A stretch of DNA of 64,000 nucleotides from contig JBKBLG010000002.1 in assembly GCA_046296295.1 (NCBI GenBank), positions 186,001 through 250,000 on the forward strand, given 5' to 3'. A model generated the notes under the pieces. That model ran no database searches. It was not told the origin of the DNA and saw nothing but the letters and a program-made list of their open reading frames with translations. Both the position numbers and the translations under genes were made by a program. This DNA comes from UBA10646 sp046296295. GTDB taxonomy: Bacteria; Bacteroidota; Bacteroidia; Chitinophagales; Chitinophagaceae. Shown here piece by piece: positions 27,706 to 36,998 of the stretch (positions are counted from its first letter, which is position 1; the number at the start of each line of letters is the position of its first letter).

Positions 27706-28977
27706 TTACGCTAGCAAACTTGCTTTTACATAAGGCTGCAATGCAGTTGGTATACGAATACCATGTGGTGTTTGATGGTTTTCGAGCAATGCCGCCAATA
27801 TACGTGGCAGGGCTAGGCTACTACCATTTAAAGTATGTAATAGTTGGGTTTTGCCACTTGCATCTTTGTAGCGAGCTTTTAGGCGGTTGGCCTGAAAACT
27901 TTCAAAATTACTAACACTACTTACTTCGAGCCAACGCTGTTGTGCGGCGCTATACACTTCAAAATCGTAGGTTAATGCACTTGCAAAACCCATATCGCCG
28001 CCGCATAATCGTAAGATACGGTAAGGTAAGTCGAGGCTTTGTACTAACTGTTCTACATGATGCACCATAGCATCAAGTGTTTCGTAGCTTTTATCGGGTT
28101 GTACGAACTGAATAATTTCGACTTTTTCAAATTGATGTAAGCGATTTAAGCCACGAACATCTTTGCCGTAGCTGCCTGCTTCGCGGCGAAAGCAAGGGCT
28201 ATATGCTGTGAGTTTAATCGGCAAATCGGCTTCTTTCAAAATTTCATCGCGGTATACGTTTGTAACAGGTACTTCTGCCGTTGGAATCATGTAGAAATTA
28301 TCTTCGGGCATATAGTACATATGACCCTCCTTGTCGGGTAGCTGCCCGGTACCGTAAGCACTAGCTTCGTTCACCATAAATGGCGGCAAGTATTCGGTGT
28401 AGCCCGCCTCGGTATTCGCATCTAAAAAGTACTGAATAAGGGCTCGTTGCAGCTTAGCACCTTTGCCGATATACACCGGAAAGCCACTTCCAGTAATTTT
28501 ATTACCTAGCTCAAAATCAATCCAATTGTATTTTTTTGCAATATCCCAATGTGGCAAAGCACCTTCAAACAAGGTGGGAATATCACCAACTTGACGTACA
28601 ACTTCATTATCAGCCGCCACCTTGCCTTTTGGCACCAACTTGCTAGGTAAGTTGGGTATTTGTAACAATATATTGGTAAGCTGCTGTTCTACCTCGGCCA
28701 TGCTTGTTTTGAGTGGCTCAAGTTCGGTTTTCCAAGCGGCTACTTGTTGTTTAGCAGCTTCAGCTTCTTCTTTTTTGCCTTGTGCCATTAGTTGCCCAAT
28801 CAACTTGCTCGATGCATTGATTTGCGATTGAATATGATCGAAAGCTGCCTGTAATTTTTTGCGTTCATCGTCGCGTTGAATGGCCTCGTCTACCAAATGC
28901 AACGCTGCAAAATGCTTCACCTGTAAGCGTTCTTTTGCCCATTCCGGATTTTGCCTTAGTACGGCTACCTGTAACAT
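27706..28977 (-). CDS. serS: Seryl-tRNA synthetase
   Basis: 423 residues. The N-terminal antiparallel coiled-coil arm (about 25-105) binds the tRNA-Ser long arm. The class II core carries FRREAGSYGKDVRGLNRLHQ (motif 2) and the motif 3 region LNGSSLALPRILAALLE. The ATG at 28977 (MLQVAVLRQNPE) matches the family start; an earlier ATG at 28995 falls in a TATATTTG -7 box (28993-29000) and is rejected. The promoter region holds a cluster of 14-mers. Confidence 0.96.
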   Translation of the reverse strand: MLQVAVLRQNPEWAKERLQVKHFAALHLVDEAIQRDDERKKLQAAFDHIQSQINASSKLIGQLMAQGKKEEAEAAKQQVAAWKTELEPLKTSMAEVEQQLTNILLQIPNLPSKLVPKGKVAADNEVVRQVGDIPTLFEGALPHWDIAKKYNWIDFELGNKITGSGFPVYIGKGAKLQRALIQYFLDANTEAGYTEYLPPFMVNEASAYGTGQLPDKEGHMYYMPEDNFYMIPTAEVPVTNVYRDEILKEADLPIKLTAYSPCFRREAGSYGKDVRGLNRLHQFEKVEIIQFVQPDKSYETLDAMVHHVEQLVQSLDLPYRILRLCGGDMGFASALTYDFEVYSAAQQRWLEVSSVSNFESFQANRLKARYKDASGKTQLLHTLNGSSLALPRILAALLENHQTPHGIRIPTALQPYVKASLLA

Positions 28978-29001
28978 GCGGTTTGTTTTTTGCAAATATA
29001 G

Positions 29002-29142
29002 CCTTGCGGCAAAAGCAATAGCCTTACGGCAAATGAAAACGCACCTTATACCATCTGCCTTAACACATTTACCGTAAGGTTCGTTGCCAGATTATTTCTC
29101 AAAACGTAACCATACGTTGGTAGGGATGCATTTACCGTAAGG
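29002..29142. repeat. Cluster of 14-mers between serS and a divergent small gene
   Basis: One near-copy (CCTTGCGGCAAAAG, 29002-29015) and three exact copies: CCTTACGGCAAATG at 29022-29035, CATTTACCGTAAGG at 29066-29079 and 29129-29142. The first two face away from the last two. Most of this 188-bp promoter region is repeat. Confidence 0.85.
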
Positions 29143-29165
29143 TTCGATGGCTACCTTTGCTGGCT

Positions 29166-29513
29166 ATGACAGATGCGAGTTTAGACCTACAACAACGTTG
29201 GTGGAACCTAGAAGCCAAATTGGTAGAACGCTTTGGCAAAAAGCCCGATGTAGAAACTATTTTGTTTTTAATTGGCATGCAAGAAACGGGTTTTGTGCAA
29301 GAAAAAATTACTAAAGAGCAAAAGCAAGATTTAATGCATGTTGCGGTTTGTACCCTACTGAGTAGCAGCGGTTTTTATAGCCTTACCGGCCACGATGAAG
29401 ATGGTTGGCCACACTTTGAACAGCGTAAGGCATTGCCTGAAATGCCTTTGTACGAACAGGAAAATTTCTTGAAAGACCATATTTTGCTTTATTTCGAGCA
29501 ACAAGGATTTTAA
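29166..29513 (+). CDS. Conserved hypothetical cytoplasmic protein
   Basis: 115 residues from the ATG at 29166, chosen because it is the start nearest the conserved-looking LDLQQRWWNLEAKLVERFGKK. The protein is helical and acidic, with a mid segment LFLIGMQETGF and a closing WPHFEQRKALPEMP. It has no signal peptide or membrane helix. The pattern is one I associate with small proteins conserved in Bacteroidota, but I cannot name a family or function. It is 12 bp upstream of the cyclophilin gene on the same strand, so the two are probably co-transcribed. Confidence 0.65.
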   Translation: MTDASLDLQQRWWNLEAKLVERFGKKPDVETILFLIGMQETGFVQEKITKEQKQDLMHVAVCTLLSSSGFYSLTGHDEDGWPHFEQRKALPEMPLYEQENFLKDHILLYFEQQGF

Positions 29514-29525
29514 CCCAAGATAATT

Positions 29526-30236
29526 ATGCTGAAATCTGTATTGATGGCCGCAGCGTTGGCCTTACTAAGTATGGGAGCCATGGCTCAAGTGAAAAAAACT
29601 GCTCCAAAACTCGTTGCACCTGCTGCAAAATCGAAAGAAAAGCTGGTAGAAATAATGACCAGCATGGGTACGATTGTAGTAAAACTGTACGATAGCACAC
29701 CACAGCACCGCGATAATTTTGTACGCTTGGTGCAAGAGGGCTTCTACGATAGCTTGTTATTTCACCGTGTAATTGATGGTTTTATGATTCAAGGAGGCGA
29801 CCCTACCAGCCGTAATGCCGATAGCACCACTATGCTTGGTGCAGGCAGTGCCCCAGGTGTAGAACGCATACCTGCCGAGTTTAAAAACAACCTAATTCAT
29901 AAAAAGGGTGCCTTAGCCGCAGCTCGCGATAATAATCCGCAAATGGCTAGCAGCAACTGCCAATTTTATATTGTACAGGGCAAGCCCTACAGCGATGTAG
30001 AAATTAATATGATGGAATGCCGTGCTCGCCAGAATAATCCTGCTTTCACCTATACCGATGCACAACGCAAAGTGTATAAAACTTTGGGAGGCACACCCTT
30101 TTTAGACCAGAATTATACTGTTTTTGGTGAAGTGGTGAAGGGTTTAGAAGTTATTGACTTAATTGCCAAGGTGCCCAGAAACGGAAACGACCGTCCGCTC
30201 AAAAATGTGTATATGAAAATGCGCTTGCTCAATTAA
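29526..30236 (+). CDS. Exported cyclophilin-type peptidyl-prolyl isomerase
   Basis: 236 residues with a signal peptide (SVLMAAALALLSMGAMA) and a Lys/Ala-rich linker. The cyclophilin domain follows, with NFVRLVQEGFYDSLLFHRVI, GFMIQGGDP, and AAARDNNPQMASSNCQFYI. The catalytic Arg of FHRVI and the QGGDP loop are conserved. An insert of about 30 residues (around MMECRARQNNP) is common in Bacteroidota forms. It helps protein folding in the periplasm. It closely follows the hypothetical gene and precedes gcvH by 50 bp. Confidence 0.92.
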   Translation: MLKSVLMAAALALLSMGAMAQVKKTAPKLVAPAAKSKEKLVEIMTSMGTIVVKLYDSTPQHRDNFVRLVQEGFYDSLLFHRVIDGFMIQGGDPTSRNADSTTMLGAGSAPGVERIPAEFKNNLIHKKGALAAARDNNPQMASSNCQFYIVQGKPYSDVEINMMECRARQNNPAFTYTDAQRKVYKTLGGTPFLDQNYTVFGEVVKGLEVIDLIAKVPRNGNDRPLKNVYMKMRLLN

Positions 30237-30286
30237 GCAAAGCCAAATATTATCAGCATATTTGCACCATTAAACGAACACTTGTT

Positions 30287-30667
30287 ATGAATTTTCCTGC
30301 CGATTTAAAGTACACCAAGGATCACGAATGGATTAAGGTTATTGATGGCAATACAGCATTAGTTGGCATTACCGACTTTGCCCAAAGCGAACTTGGTGAT
30401 ATTGTATATGTAGATATTAATACCGTTGGGCAAAGCCTAGCAGCAGAGGCTGTTTTTGGTACAGTAGAAGCAGTGAAAACTGTAAGCGACCTATTTTTGC
30501 CGGTTGCTGCTACGATAGTAGAAGTGAACAGTAATTTAGAAAAGCAGCCCGAATTAGTAAATAGTGACCCATACGGCGAAGGCTGGATGGTTAAGATAGC
30601 AATAGCAAACGTAGCTGATCTCGACGCTTTAATGAGTGCCGATGCCTATGCAGCACTAGTTGGCTAA
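30287..30667 (+). CDS. gcvH: Glycine cleavage system H protein
   Basis: 126 residues, full length. This is the lipoyl carrier of the glycine cleavage complex. The hallmark FGTVEAVKTVSDLFLP contains the Lys that receives lipoate, and the start FPADLKYTKDHEWIKV and the end GEGWMVKIAIANV are typical. The P, T and L proteins are not in the window. Confidence 0.96.
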   Translation: MNFPADLKYTKDHEWIKVIDGNTALVGITDFAQSELGDIVYVDINTVGQSLAAEAVFGTVEAVKTVSDLFLPVAATIVEVNSNLEKQPELVNSDPYGEGWMVKIAIANVADLDALMSADAYAALVG

Positions 30668-30738
30668 TAATTTAAGCAATGCTTTTTTGAACCTTTGAGC
30701 CACCTGTTGCGTAGATAGGTATCGCTTTGTAAAAGCTT

Positions 30739-31287
30739 ATGCAACAACACGCTACTCAAAAATATACAGAAGCCGAATTGGTTACTTTGTTACAGCAAAG
30801 GAGCCAATCGGCTTTTAGTTATTTATACGACAATTACGCTGGCGCCATCTATGCTGCTGTTTGCAGCATTATTCCAGACAATACCCTTGCATCAGATGTG
30901 TTGCAAGAAGTTTTTGTGAAAATTTGGCGACAGATTGCAACCTATGATAGCACTAAAGGGCGTTTATACACTTGGATGCTCAACATTGCTCGTAATGCAT
31001 CCATAGATACATTACGCAGTAGAGGGTTTCAGAACAGCCAACAAAACCGAGAATGGAATGAAGCCGTATATGAAGATATTAGTAGCACACAAGTGAATGC
31101 TGAGGTGATTGGACTCAGAAAGTTAGTACATACCCTAAAACCAGAGTTGAAAACGGTGGTTGAGCTGGCATACTTTCATGGTTATACACAAGAAGATATT
31201 GCAGCCATGTTAGAAATACCGCTAGGTACCGTAAAAACTCGCCTACGCACCGCCTTAATTAAGCTACGAACCATTATTAAACCTTAG
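30739..31287 (+). CDS. ECF sigma factor (SigK/SigL-like)
   Basis: 182 residues. Region 2 includes FSYLYDNYAGAIYAAV and DVLQEVFVKIW, followed by YTWMLNIARNASIDTLRSR. Region 4 carries LKPELKTVVELAYFHGYTQEDIAAMLEIPLGTVKTRLRTAL (interrupted here only for description). It is 4 bp from the next gene, which encodes a membrane anti-sigma factor, so the pair likely forms one regulatory unit. The stimulus is unknown. Confidence 0.92.
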   Translation: MQQHATQKYTEAELVTLLQQRSQSAFSYLYDNYAGAIYAAVCSIIPDNTLASDVLQEVFVKIWRQIATYDSTKGRLYTWMLNIARNASIDTLRSRGFQNSQQNREWNEAVYEDISSTQVNAEVIGLRKLVHTLKPELKTVVELAYFHGYTQEDIAAMLEIPLGTVKTRLRTALIKLRTIIKP

Positions 31288-31291
31288 TACC

Positions 31292-32134
31292 GTGGATATA
31301 CAGGCATATATAGCAAGTGGGGTAGTGGAAAGCTACGTACTGGGTTTGGCTACCAACGAAGAAAGAGCTGAACTTGAGCAACTATTACCGCAACATCCTG
31401 AATTGCAGAACGCTTTAACCAATTTTGAACAATCGCTTGAAAATTTTCATCAAACCCAAGCAGCAGTTCCGCCACCAGCCATAAAAGCTAACCTGATGGC
31501 ACAATTGGCTGACGAGTTTGCTACCGATACAACGAGCGTAGCTACAACTACTGCACCCGTTGTACCACTCAACCATCATAACACCGCTACTGCTAAGGAA
31601 CAATCTATGCAGTTGTGGCGTAATATAGCAGCAGCTATGGTAGCATTACTTGTTGGTAGCGTAGCATTAAATGTATATTACTATAATGCAGCTAGCGAAG
31701 CCCAACAAACGGTTAAAAGCTTAATATCACAAAACAATAGCTTACAAGCAAGTATCAATGCAACCCAAGTTCGTATGCAAGAAATGAACAACGGGTTTAA
31801 ACTCATGGCCGACCCTAACGTTCTAATGGTGAAGCTAACCGCAGCCGCTAACGAACTCAAGGGCAATGCTGCTACCGTATTTTGGGATAGCCGTACTAAA
31901 GATGTATTTGTAATGAATACAGCCTTAGCCCCTGCCCCTGCCGGCAAAGAATATCAGTTGTGGGCCATTGTAGATGGTGTTCCGGTAGATGCCGGTATGA
32001 TGGGCAAATGTGCAGAAGGCATTTGTAAAATGAAAAATATTCAAAAGGCACAAGCATTCGCCATTAGCCTAGAAGATGCAGGTGGCAATCCTACGCCAAA
32101 AGGCACTATTTATGTACTAGGTAAGGTTGGTTAA
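31292..32134 (+). CDS. Membrane anti-sigma factor (RskA C-terminal type)
   Basis: 280 residues from a GTG start. The N-terminal cytoplasmic helices begin DIQAYIASGVVESYVLGLATN, the pattern of RskA-like anti-sigma factors that lack the zinc motif. One membrane helix follows (about 112-132, NIAAAMVALLVGSVALNVYYY) with a short coiled coil, then the periplasmic RskA domain (VFVMNTALAPAPAGKEYQLW, GVPVDAGMM). It should hold the upstream sigma factor at the membrane until the periplasmic domain is cleaved. Confidence 0.88.
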   Translation: MDIQAYIASGVVESYVLGLATNEERAELEQLLPQHPELQNALTNFEQSLENFHQTQAAVPPPAIKANLMAQLADEFATDTTSVATTTAPVVPLNHHNTATAKEQSMQLWRNIAAAMVALLVGSVALNVYYYNAASEAQQTVKSLISQNNSLQASINATQVRMQEMNNGFKLMADPNVLMVKLTAAANELKGNAATVFWDSRTKDVFVMNTALAPAPAGKEYQLWAIVDGVPVDAGMMGKCAEGICKMKNIQKAQAFAISLEDAGGNPTPKGTIYVLGKVG

Positions 32135-32136
32135 TA

Positions 32137-32150
32137 CCTTTCGGTAAATG
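32137..32150 (-). repeat. Dispersed 14-mer, one mismatch
   Basis: CCTTTCGGTAAATG directly after the anti-sigma stop. It pairs in inverted orientation with the copy at 32252-32265. Confidence 0.6.
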
Positions 32151-32251
32151 AAGTAGCGCTTTATCAAACAACAGAGGCAGAGCCAGTGCTAAGCATTGGA
32201 TTACTTTATAATAAAGCCGCCCCTTTACTATAAAGTGATATTAGCAACATC

Positions 32252-32265
32252 CATTTACCGTAAGG
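32252..32265 (+). repeat. Dispersed 14-mer copy (CATTTACCGTAAGG)
   Basis: Exact copy between convergent genes, 8 bp before the stop of the antiporter gene. Confidence 0.8.
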
Positions 32266-32273
32266 TATTTTGA

Positions 32274-34172
32274 TTATGTTTCAGTTTGCTGTGTGGCTTC
32301 TTTAATAAGAGAGGCATCATCCCAAGCAGTATCTACTTGTTGTAACATGAAGCGGTTTTTAGTATCTTCTTGTAAGATACGTTCTAGCTCCTCCATACGG
32401 GTACGTGCCTCTAAAATATAAGCTTCTCTATCTTCTATGGCAGCCAGCTTTTTTAGATTTTTTTCATCGTACTTCAAAAACATTTTCGACATACGTGTGG
32501 CATGGTAAGCATCGTAACCGAGCATTTTCAGAACATCTACACCCAAGCGTAAGCTGGTATCTAAACTTTCGCGATATACATGCAATATGCCGGCGTTTAA
32601 AAGCTCATACGCATCGAATCGGTTACGTGATCGAACATATAAATGCAGGTTAGGAAAATGCTTTTTGGCAGTTTCAATCATCGCTAAACGCTTTTCTACA
32701 TTATCGATTGCAACCACCAGAATTTTGGCATGTGCAGCACCAGCAGCTCGCAATAAATCGTGCCGGCTTGCATCGCCATAATAAACTTTAAAGCCTAAAC
32801 GACGTAGTAATGCTACACGGTCGCTATCGATATCGAGATAGGTAGCGTTAACACCATTTGCTCGTAAGAAACGGCCTACCGTGTTACCAAAGTGGCCAAA
32901 ACCTGCGATAATTACGGGATGTGTTTCTTCAATGGTATCCTCACTTTCTTTCGTTTCTTCTTTCTCCAGTATACCCAATTTTGGCATGATGAAGCGTTCG
33001 TGCAGCAACCACAACAAGGGCGTTAGTGCCATTGATATGGCTACCACACTCATCATCACATCAATCGTGTACTTTGGTAATATCCCTTCGGTAAGGCAAA
33101 AAGAGAGCAACACAAAGGCAAACTCACCTGCCTGACTTAGAGCCACAGAAAAAATAGCATTTTGATCGAAGCTAATCTTAAAGAGCTTCCCCAGAGCTAG
33201 TAAAATCAATGCTTTTATTGCCATCATTCCGGCAACAATACCAAGTATGAACCATGGATTTTGTAAGATGAGAGCAATATCTATGGAAGCACCCACAGCA
33301 ATAAAGAATAAACCGAGCAATAACCCTTTAAAGGGCTCAATATCACTTTCAAGTTCATGTCTAAACTCACTGTTAGCAAGTACTACCCCGGCCAGAAACG
33401 TTCCAAGTGCCGGACTGAGCCCCACTTGTTGCATCAACCATGCAATGCTTACTACCAACAACAGCGCCGAAGCGGTAAATAGTTCTCTCACTTTGCTACG
33501 TGCCACAATACGCAATAGGGGCTTAATCAAAAAACGACCTGCCAATACAATAGCTACTACGCTACCTAATACAATCATCATTTGCTGTAAAGCAGGCATA
33601 CCATGTACCCAATTGGTAGTGCCATGGCTTTTTTGATCTTCTATTTTAGGTAAGGTACTTAATAATGGAAGAATTGCTAGCATCGGGATAATAGCAATAT
33701 CTTGAAACAGCAATACCGAAAAAGAACTTTGGCCTGCAGCCGATTTCATTAATCCTTTTTCTTGCATGGTTTGTAATACAATAGCCGTACTACTCATAGC
33801 TACTGCCATAGCTACTGCAAGTGCTTGCTGCCACGGCATATTAAAAGCTACAATAGCTATAATAGTTATAATAGCGGTGGTAAGAACCACTTGTAATCCG
33901 CCAAGGCCGGCAATGCTTCGGCGCATCTTCCATAATAATTCAGGCTCTAATTCTAAGCCAATTAAAAAGAGCATCATTACCACACCAAACTCAGCAAAAT
34001 GCATAATATCTTGCCCCTCTGTGCTAATAAACCCAAACACACTCGGGCCAATAAGTGTGCCTGCAATTAAGTACCCAAGTACACTACCTAAACCAAAGCG
34101 CTTAGCAATGGGCACCATAATTACTGCTGCCACTAAATAAATGATGGCTTGAAACATAAATGATTCACTCAT
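32274..34172 (-). CDS. CPA2-family cation:proton antiporter with RCK domain (KefB/C-like)
   Basis: 632 residues with about 12 membrane helices (about 1-395) of the Na/H exchanger fold, including GLELEPELLWKMRR and TFLAGVVLANSEFRHELESD. A cytoplasmic RCK/TrkA-N domain follows with the nucleotide loop IIAGFGHFGNTVGRFL and the later Asp of TYLDIDSDRV. Such proteins export potassium under electrophile stress. The next gene upstream encodes a KefF-like flavoprotein, and the gap is only 3 bp from the antiporter start, the same pairing as kefF-kefC of enterobacteria. In those, glutathione adducts gate the channel; the ligand here is not known. Confidence 0.88.
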   Translation of the reverse strand: MSESFMFQAIIYLVAAVIMVPIAKRFGLGSVLGYLIAGTLIGPSVFGFISTEGQDIMHFAEFGVVMMLFLIGLELEPELLWKMRRSIAGLGGLQVVLTTAIITIIAIVAFNMPWQQALAVAMAVAMSSTAIVLQTMQEKGLMKSAAGQSSFSVLLFQDIAIIPMLAILPLLSTLPKIEDQKSHGTTNWVHGMPALQQMMIVLGSVVAIVLAGRFLIKPLLRIVARSKVRELFTASALLLVVSIAWLMQQVGLSPALGTFLAGVVLANSEFRHELESDIEPFKGLLLGLFFIAVGASIDIALILQNPWFILGIVAGMMAIKALILLALGKLFKISFDQNAIFSVALSQAGEFAFVLLSFCLTEGILPKYTIDVMMSVVAISMALTPLLWLLHERFIMPKLGILEKEETKESEDTIEETHPVIIAGFGHFGNTVGRFLRANGVNATYLDIDSDRVALLRRLGFKVYYGDASRHDLLRAAGAAHAKILVVAIDNVEKRLAMIETAKKHFPNLHLYVRSRNRFDAYELLNAGILHVYRESLDTSLRLGVDVLKMLGYDAYHATRMSKMFLKYDEKNLKKLAAIEDREAYILEARTRMEELERILQEDTKNRFMLQQVDTAWDDASLIKEATQQTET

Positions 34173-34175
34173 TGC

Positions 34176-34784
34176 TTATACGTTTTGTAGGCTGTTAGGA
34201 ATGGGCACTAAATCGTTGCTGTAGTTACATGCCAGTAATTCATCGAGGGTAAAGCGGTCAGTACTTAACCCCAACAAAAACTCTTGATACTGCAATGCGC
34301 TAATGCTAATATCCGCTTCACTCATTTTATGCGTTCCATGTATTACAAAGGGCGGCAGGTACTGCATATTGCATAGCCGCGTAGTTTGTTCAAAGGGAAT
34401 TAAAAATTGCTGCATCGTGTAACGGTTATGGCCACCCACTGTATAGGCCGATTGAGGGCCACCCGTTGTTATTACATTCATAGCCCACTTACCTAACAAT
34501 TGCTTACCCATACTACCATAAGCCCACCCATGCTCCAACACTAAATCTTGCCATTGCTTAACAATAGGAGGGGCACTGTACCAATACCATGGGTGTTGCC
34601 AAATAATTACATCGTGGGCTGCTAGCAACGTTTGTTCGGCTTTAATATCGATATCAAAATCTGGATAGATCTGATACAAATTATGCAGGGTAACATTTTT
34701 CACTTGCTGTGCAGCCTTGTATAAATGACGCTGCACCCTACTAGCCGCAATGGCAGGATGTGCAAATAAAATTAGTACTCTCAT
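34176..34784 (-). CDS. KefF/MdaB-like NAD(P)H quinone reductase
   Basis: About 202 residues with a flavodoxin-like fold of the NQO family. The phosphate loop begins MRVLILFAHPAIAASRVQR. The central motif is WQHPWYWYSAPPIVKQW, followed by LEHGWAYG and the substrate loop MNVITTGGP. The ATG at 34784 was chosen because it puts MRVLILF at the N-terminus; the longer frame runs back into the decayed hydrolase gene. It leads the antiporter gene and is probably its activating subunit. Confidence 0.85.
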   Translation of the reverse strand: MRVLILFAHPAIAASRVQRHLYKAAQQVKNVTLHNLYQIYPDFDIDIKAEQTLLAAHDVIIWQHPWYWYSAPPIVKQWQDLVLEHGWAYGSMGKQLLGKWAMNVITTGGPQSAYTVGGHNRYTMQQFLIPFEQTTRLCNMQYLPPFVIHGTHKMSEADISISALQYQEFLLGLSTDRFTLDELLACNYSNDLVPIPNSLQNV

Positions 34785-34795
34785 ACAGAGATGTT

Positions 34796-35727
34796 TTACT
34801 GTTTCAGAAAGTTGGTTAGCGAAGTCATCCAAACATTAGGTTCTTTCAAAAGCAAGCTTTGATGCCCCGATTGCCGGTACACCTTTAGCGTTTTACTTTT
34901 CGTATGGGTTAAGTTAGCAAAAATGGCATTGGTTTCGTGCAAAGCCACCCTATTATCTTGTTCGCCCCAGGGCAATGAATAACTGTAACATAGGTTTTAG
35001 GCTGTAAGTCAAATGCCCATAACCACGTACTACACTTCCCCCAAAAACAAGCATGGTTGCCATCGGTTCTTCTGGTAATTGCATCAAACGCAACCTGCCC
35101 TTGGTAGCATCTTTCAAAGAGGCAAAAGGCATATCTAGAATAACTTTCGAGGGTTGCACATTGGCATGGTTGTATATGGCTTTGGTTATAGCCGCAGCCC
35201 CTAACGAAATACAACACAATTGGTTGATTAAACTGCTGTGCCCATGTATACATGGTATAAACATCTTCACTTTCGCGGTAGCCTATCGTACACGCATTAC
35301 CTGTACTTGCACCATGTGCCCTAAAATCGGTTAGTAACACTCTATACCCTAATTCATACAAGGCTGTAGCCTCGGCTATTACACCAGCCCTATTACCACC
35401 ATGCCCATGAAACAATAACACTATTCCTCTAGGCTGTGGCCTTGCTCCATACCATACTGCTAAGGCTTCGCCATCGGTTGTCCTTACGGTAAATGATTGG
35501 TGCGGCAATAAAAAACTATCCACAATAGGCCGTTTGTACGCCTTTATACCCGTAACCATTTTCGTAAACCGATCAAAGCTGCTGAGCTGTTCAGTACCCA
35601 CTTTAGGCTGTATAAGAGCACTATCGCAGAAGTAGGTGTACTTGCAGGCATACATAATAACCACCACATTCAAAAGCACTATAACAGCACCGATAGCAAA
35701 GCCAATAGGTTTGAGTGTACGTTTCAT
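34796..35727 (-). pseudogene. Decayed alpha/beta hydrolase gene with at least three frameshifts
   Basis: The 5' part is intact: a membrane anchor (PIGFAIGAVIVLLNVVVIMYA), then VLLFHGHGGNRAG (oxyanion region) and LLTDFRAHGASTG. The frame breaks at the nucleophile elbow near 35205. YGISLG would need about five more bases, and the +/- shifted frame reads ISLGAAAITKAIYNHANV. A second break near 35020 fits one lost T (GY-WAFDLQPKTYV). A third near 34965 fits a deletion of about 13 bases, after which WGEQDNRVALHE and GHQSLLLKEPN lead to a stop at 34796. The pieces are collinear and together give a full hydrolase. The nucleophile Ser is in the out-of-frame part, so the product cannot be active. Confidence 0.8.
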
Positions 35728-35757
35728 GGTTGTTCAAGATAAGGGTTTTATAATAGT

Positions 35758-35783
35758 TTCGGCCGCCAGAAGGGCGGCCCGAA
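35758..35783 (-). terminator. Terminator after the TlpA-family gene
   Basis: On the minus strand TTCGGGCCGCC and GGCGGCCGAA pair around a 5-nt loop with one bulged G. It lies 28 bp after the TlpA gene stop. No long T run follows. Confidence 0.65.
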
Positions 35784-35810
35784 CAAAACCATAAAAACAA
35801 ATAATAAAAA

Positions 35811-36968
35811 TTACAGTTGTTTTGGTATCAAATCCGCCAACTTCTTAGATAAATCGGCACCACGTAGGTTAGCAGCAATGATTTTTCCCGTAGGATCTAA
35901 TAATACATTGAAGGGAATACCATCGAATTTGTAATCTTTCACCACAGCAGCATCCCAGTATTTTAAATCACTTACATGTTGCCATACAAGGTTATCTTTT
36001 TGGATAGCAGCCAGCCAAGCGGCTTTATCTTTATCTAACGATACGCCCAGTATAGTGAAGTTACGCTTGCTAAATTGTTGATAGGCCGCCACTACATTGG
36101 GGTTTTCTTGCCTGCATGGGCCACACCAGCTTGCCCAAAAATCTACCAATACATACTTACCTCGTAAGCTGGCCAAACTAAAAGGCTTACCGTTAATATC
36201 GGGCAAGTTAATGTCTGGAGCTTGTTGGTTGAGCAAGGCATAAGGTTGGTTGGCTACTTGTTGCTGCTGTTGTTCGGCTTGCTTACGTGCTGCTAACAAA
36301 TCGGTCAATGCTTTTGCGGCACTATGCTCTTTGTGTTGCGTGGCTACTACCTCGGCAGCTTTACTCCACTCTTCAGGTGTTAAGCTACGCTGGCCCAACA
36401 TAAGGGCATAGTACTTACCAGCAACACTTTCGCTTGTTTTCAGATAGTTTTTAATTACGTTATTGAGCTGTGTTATTTGCGCCATTTGCTTGTTCATAGC
36501 AACCAGAGCAAGACTATCGCCGTTGGGCATACTACGCAAGCTATCAATGGCAGCGCCATTTACCGCAAGGATGCTATCTTGAACTCGGTATTGTTCAAAT
36601 AAATCGTACAATGCCCTGGTAGCATCGCTACCTTCTATATCGGGTCTGCGATAATTAGTAGCAGATAGGTTAATAGTTATAACATCGGCATCGTTGATAA
36701 AAATTACTTGTGGGCCACCTTCGTAACCAATAATGTACAAACCTTCTTCTTTAGCAATGCTTTTGAGGCTGTATTCGTTTTTGCCCGTAAGGGTTACAGA
36801 ATCTACAATAATGGGATTGTTGTTGTTAAAACTCAACTGTTGCAACAATAATTTAGTACCCGCAGGAGCACCCATAATGTTACCCCTTACGGTGAATGTT
36901 CCGCTACCACCCTTGTTGTTACACGCTGCTATTACCATAACAGCCAATGCTGCATAAAACCACTTCAT
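35811..36968 (-). CDS. TlpA-family thiol-disulfide oxidoreductase lipoprotein (DUF4369 type)
   Basis: 385 residues. The signal peptide ends in the lipobox VIAAC at residue 16, so it is a lipoprotein. Residues about 20-110 are the DUF4369-like beta domain (GTFTVRGNIMGAPAGTKLLL). A helical spacer follows, then the thioredoxin domain (about 245-385) with VDFWASWCGPCRQENP and the cis-Pro loop DGIPFNVLL. Both active-site Cys are present, so it can reduce disulfides in the periplasm. Two 14-mer-related stretches are read in frame: LAVNG (36557-36570) and FTVR (36885-36898). Confidence 0.92.
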   Translation of the reverse strand: MKWFYAALAVMVIAACNNKGGSGTFTVRGNIMGAPAGTKLLLQQLSFNNNNPIIVDSVTLTGKNEYSLKSIAKEEGLYIIGYEGGPQVIFINDADVITINLSATNYRRPDIEGSDATRALYDLFEQYRVQDSILAVNGAAIDSLRSMPNGDSLALVAMNKQMAQITQLNNVIKNYLKTSESVAGKYYALMLGQRSLTPEEWSKAAEVVATQHKEHSAAKALTDLLAARKQAEQQQQQVANQPYALLNQQAPDINLPDINGKPFSLASLRGKYVLVDFWASWCGPCRQENPNVVAAYQQFSKRNFTILGVSLDKDKAAWLAAIQKDNLVWQHVSDLKYWDAAVVKDYKFDGIPFNVLLDPTGKIIAANLRGADLSKKLADLIPKQL

Positions 36969-36998
36969 GAATATTTGATTATGTGAATGTATATTTTT

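Noticed and set aside
28978..28995. Longer serS start at 28995
   Set aside because: It overlaps a TATATTTG promoter box and lies outside the normal SerRS start.
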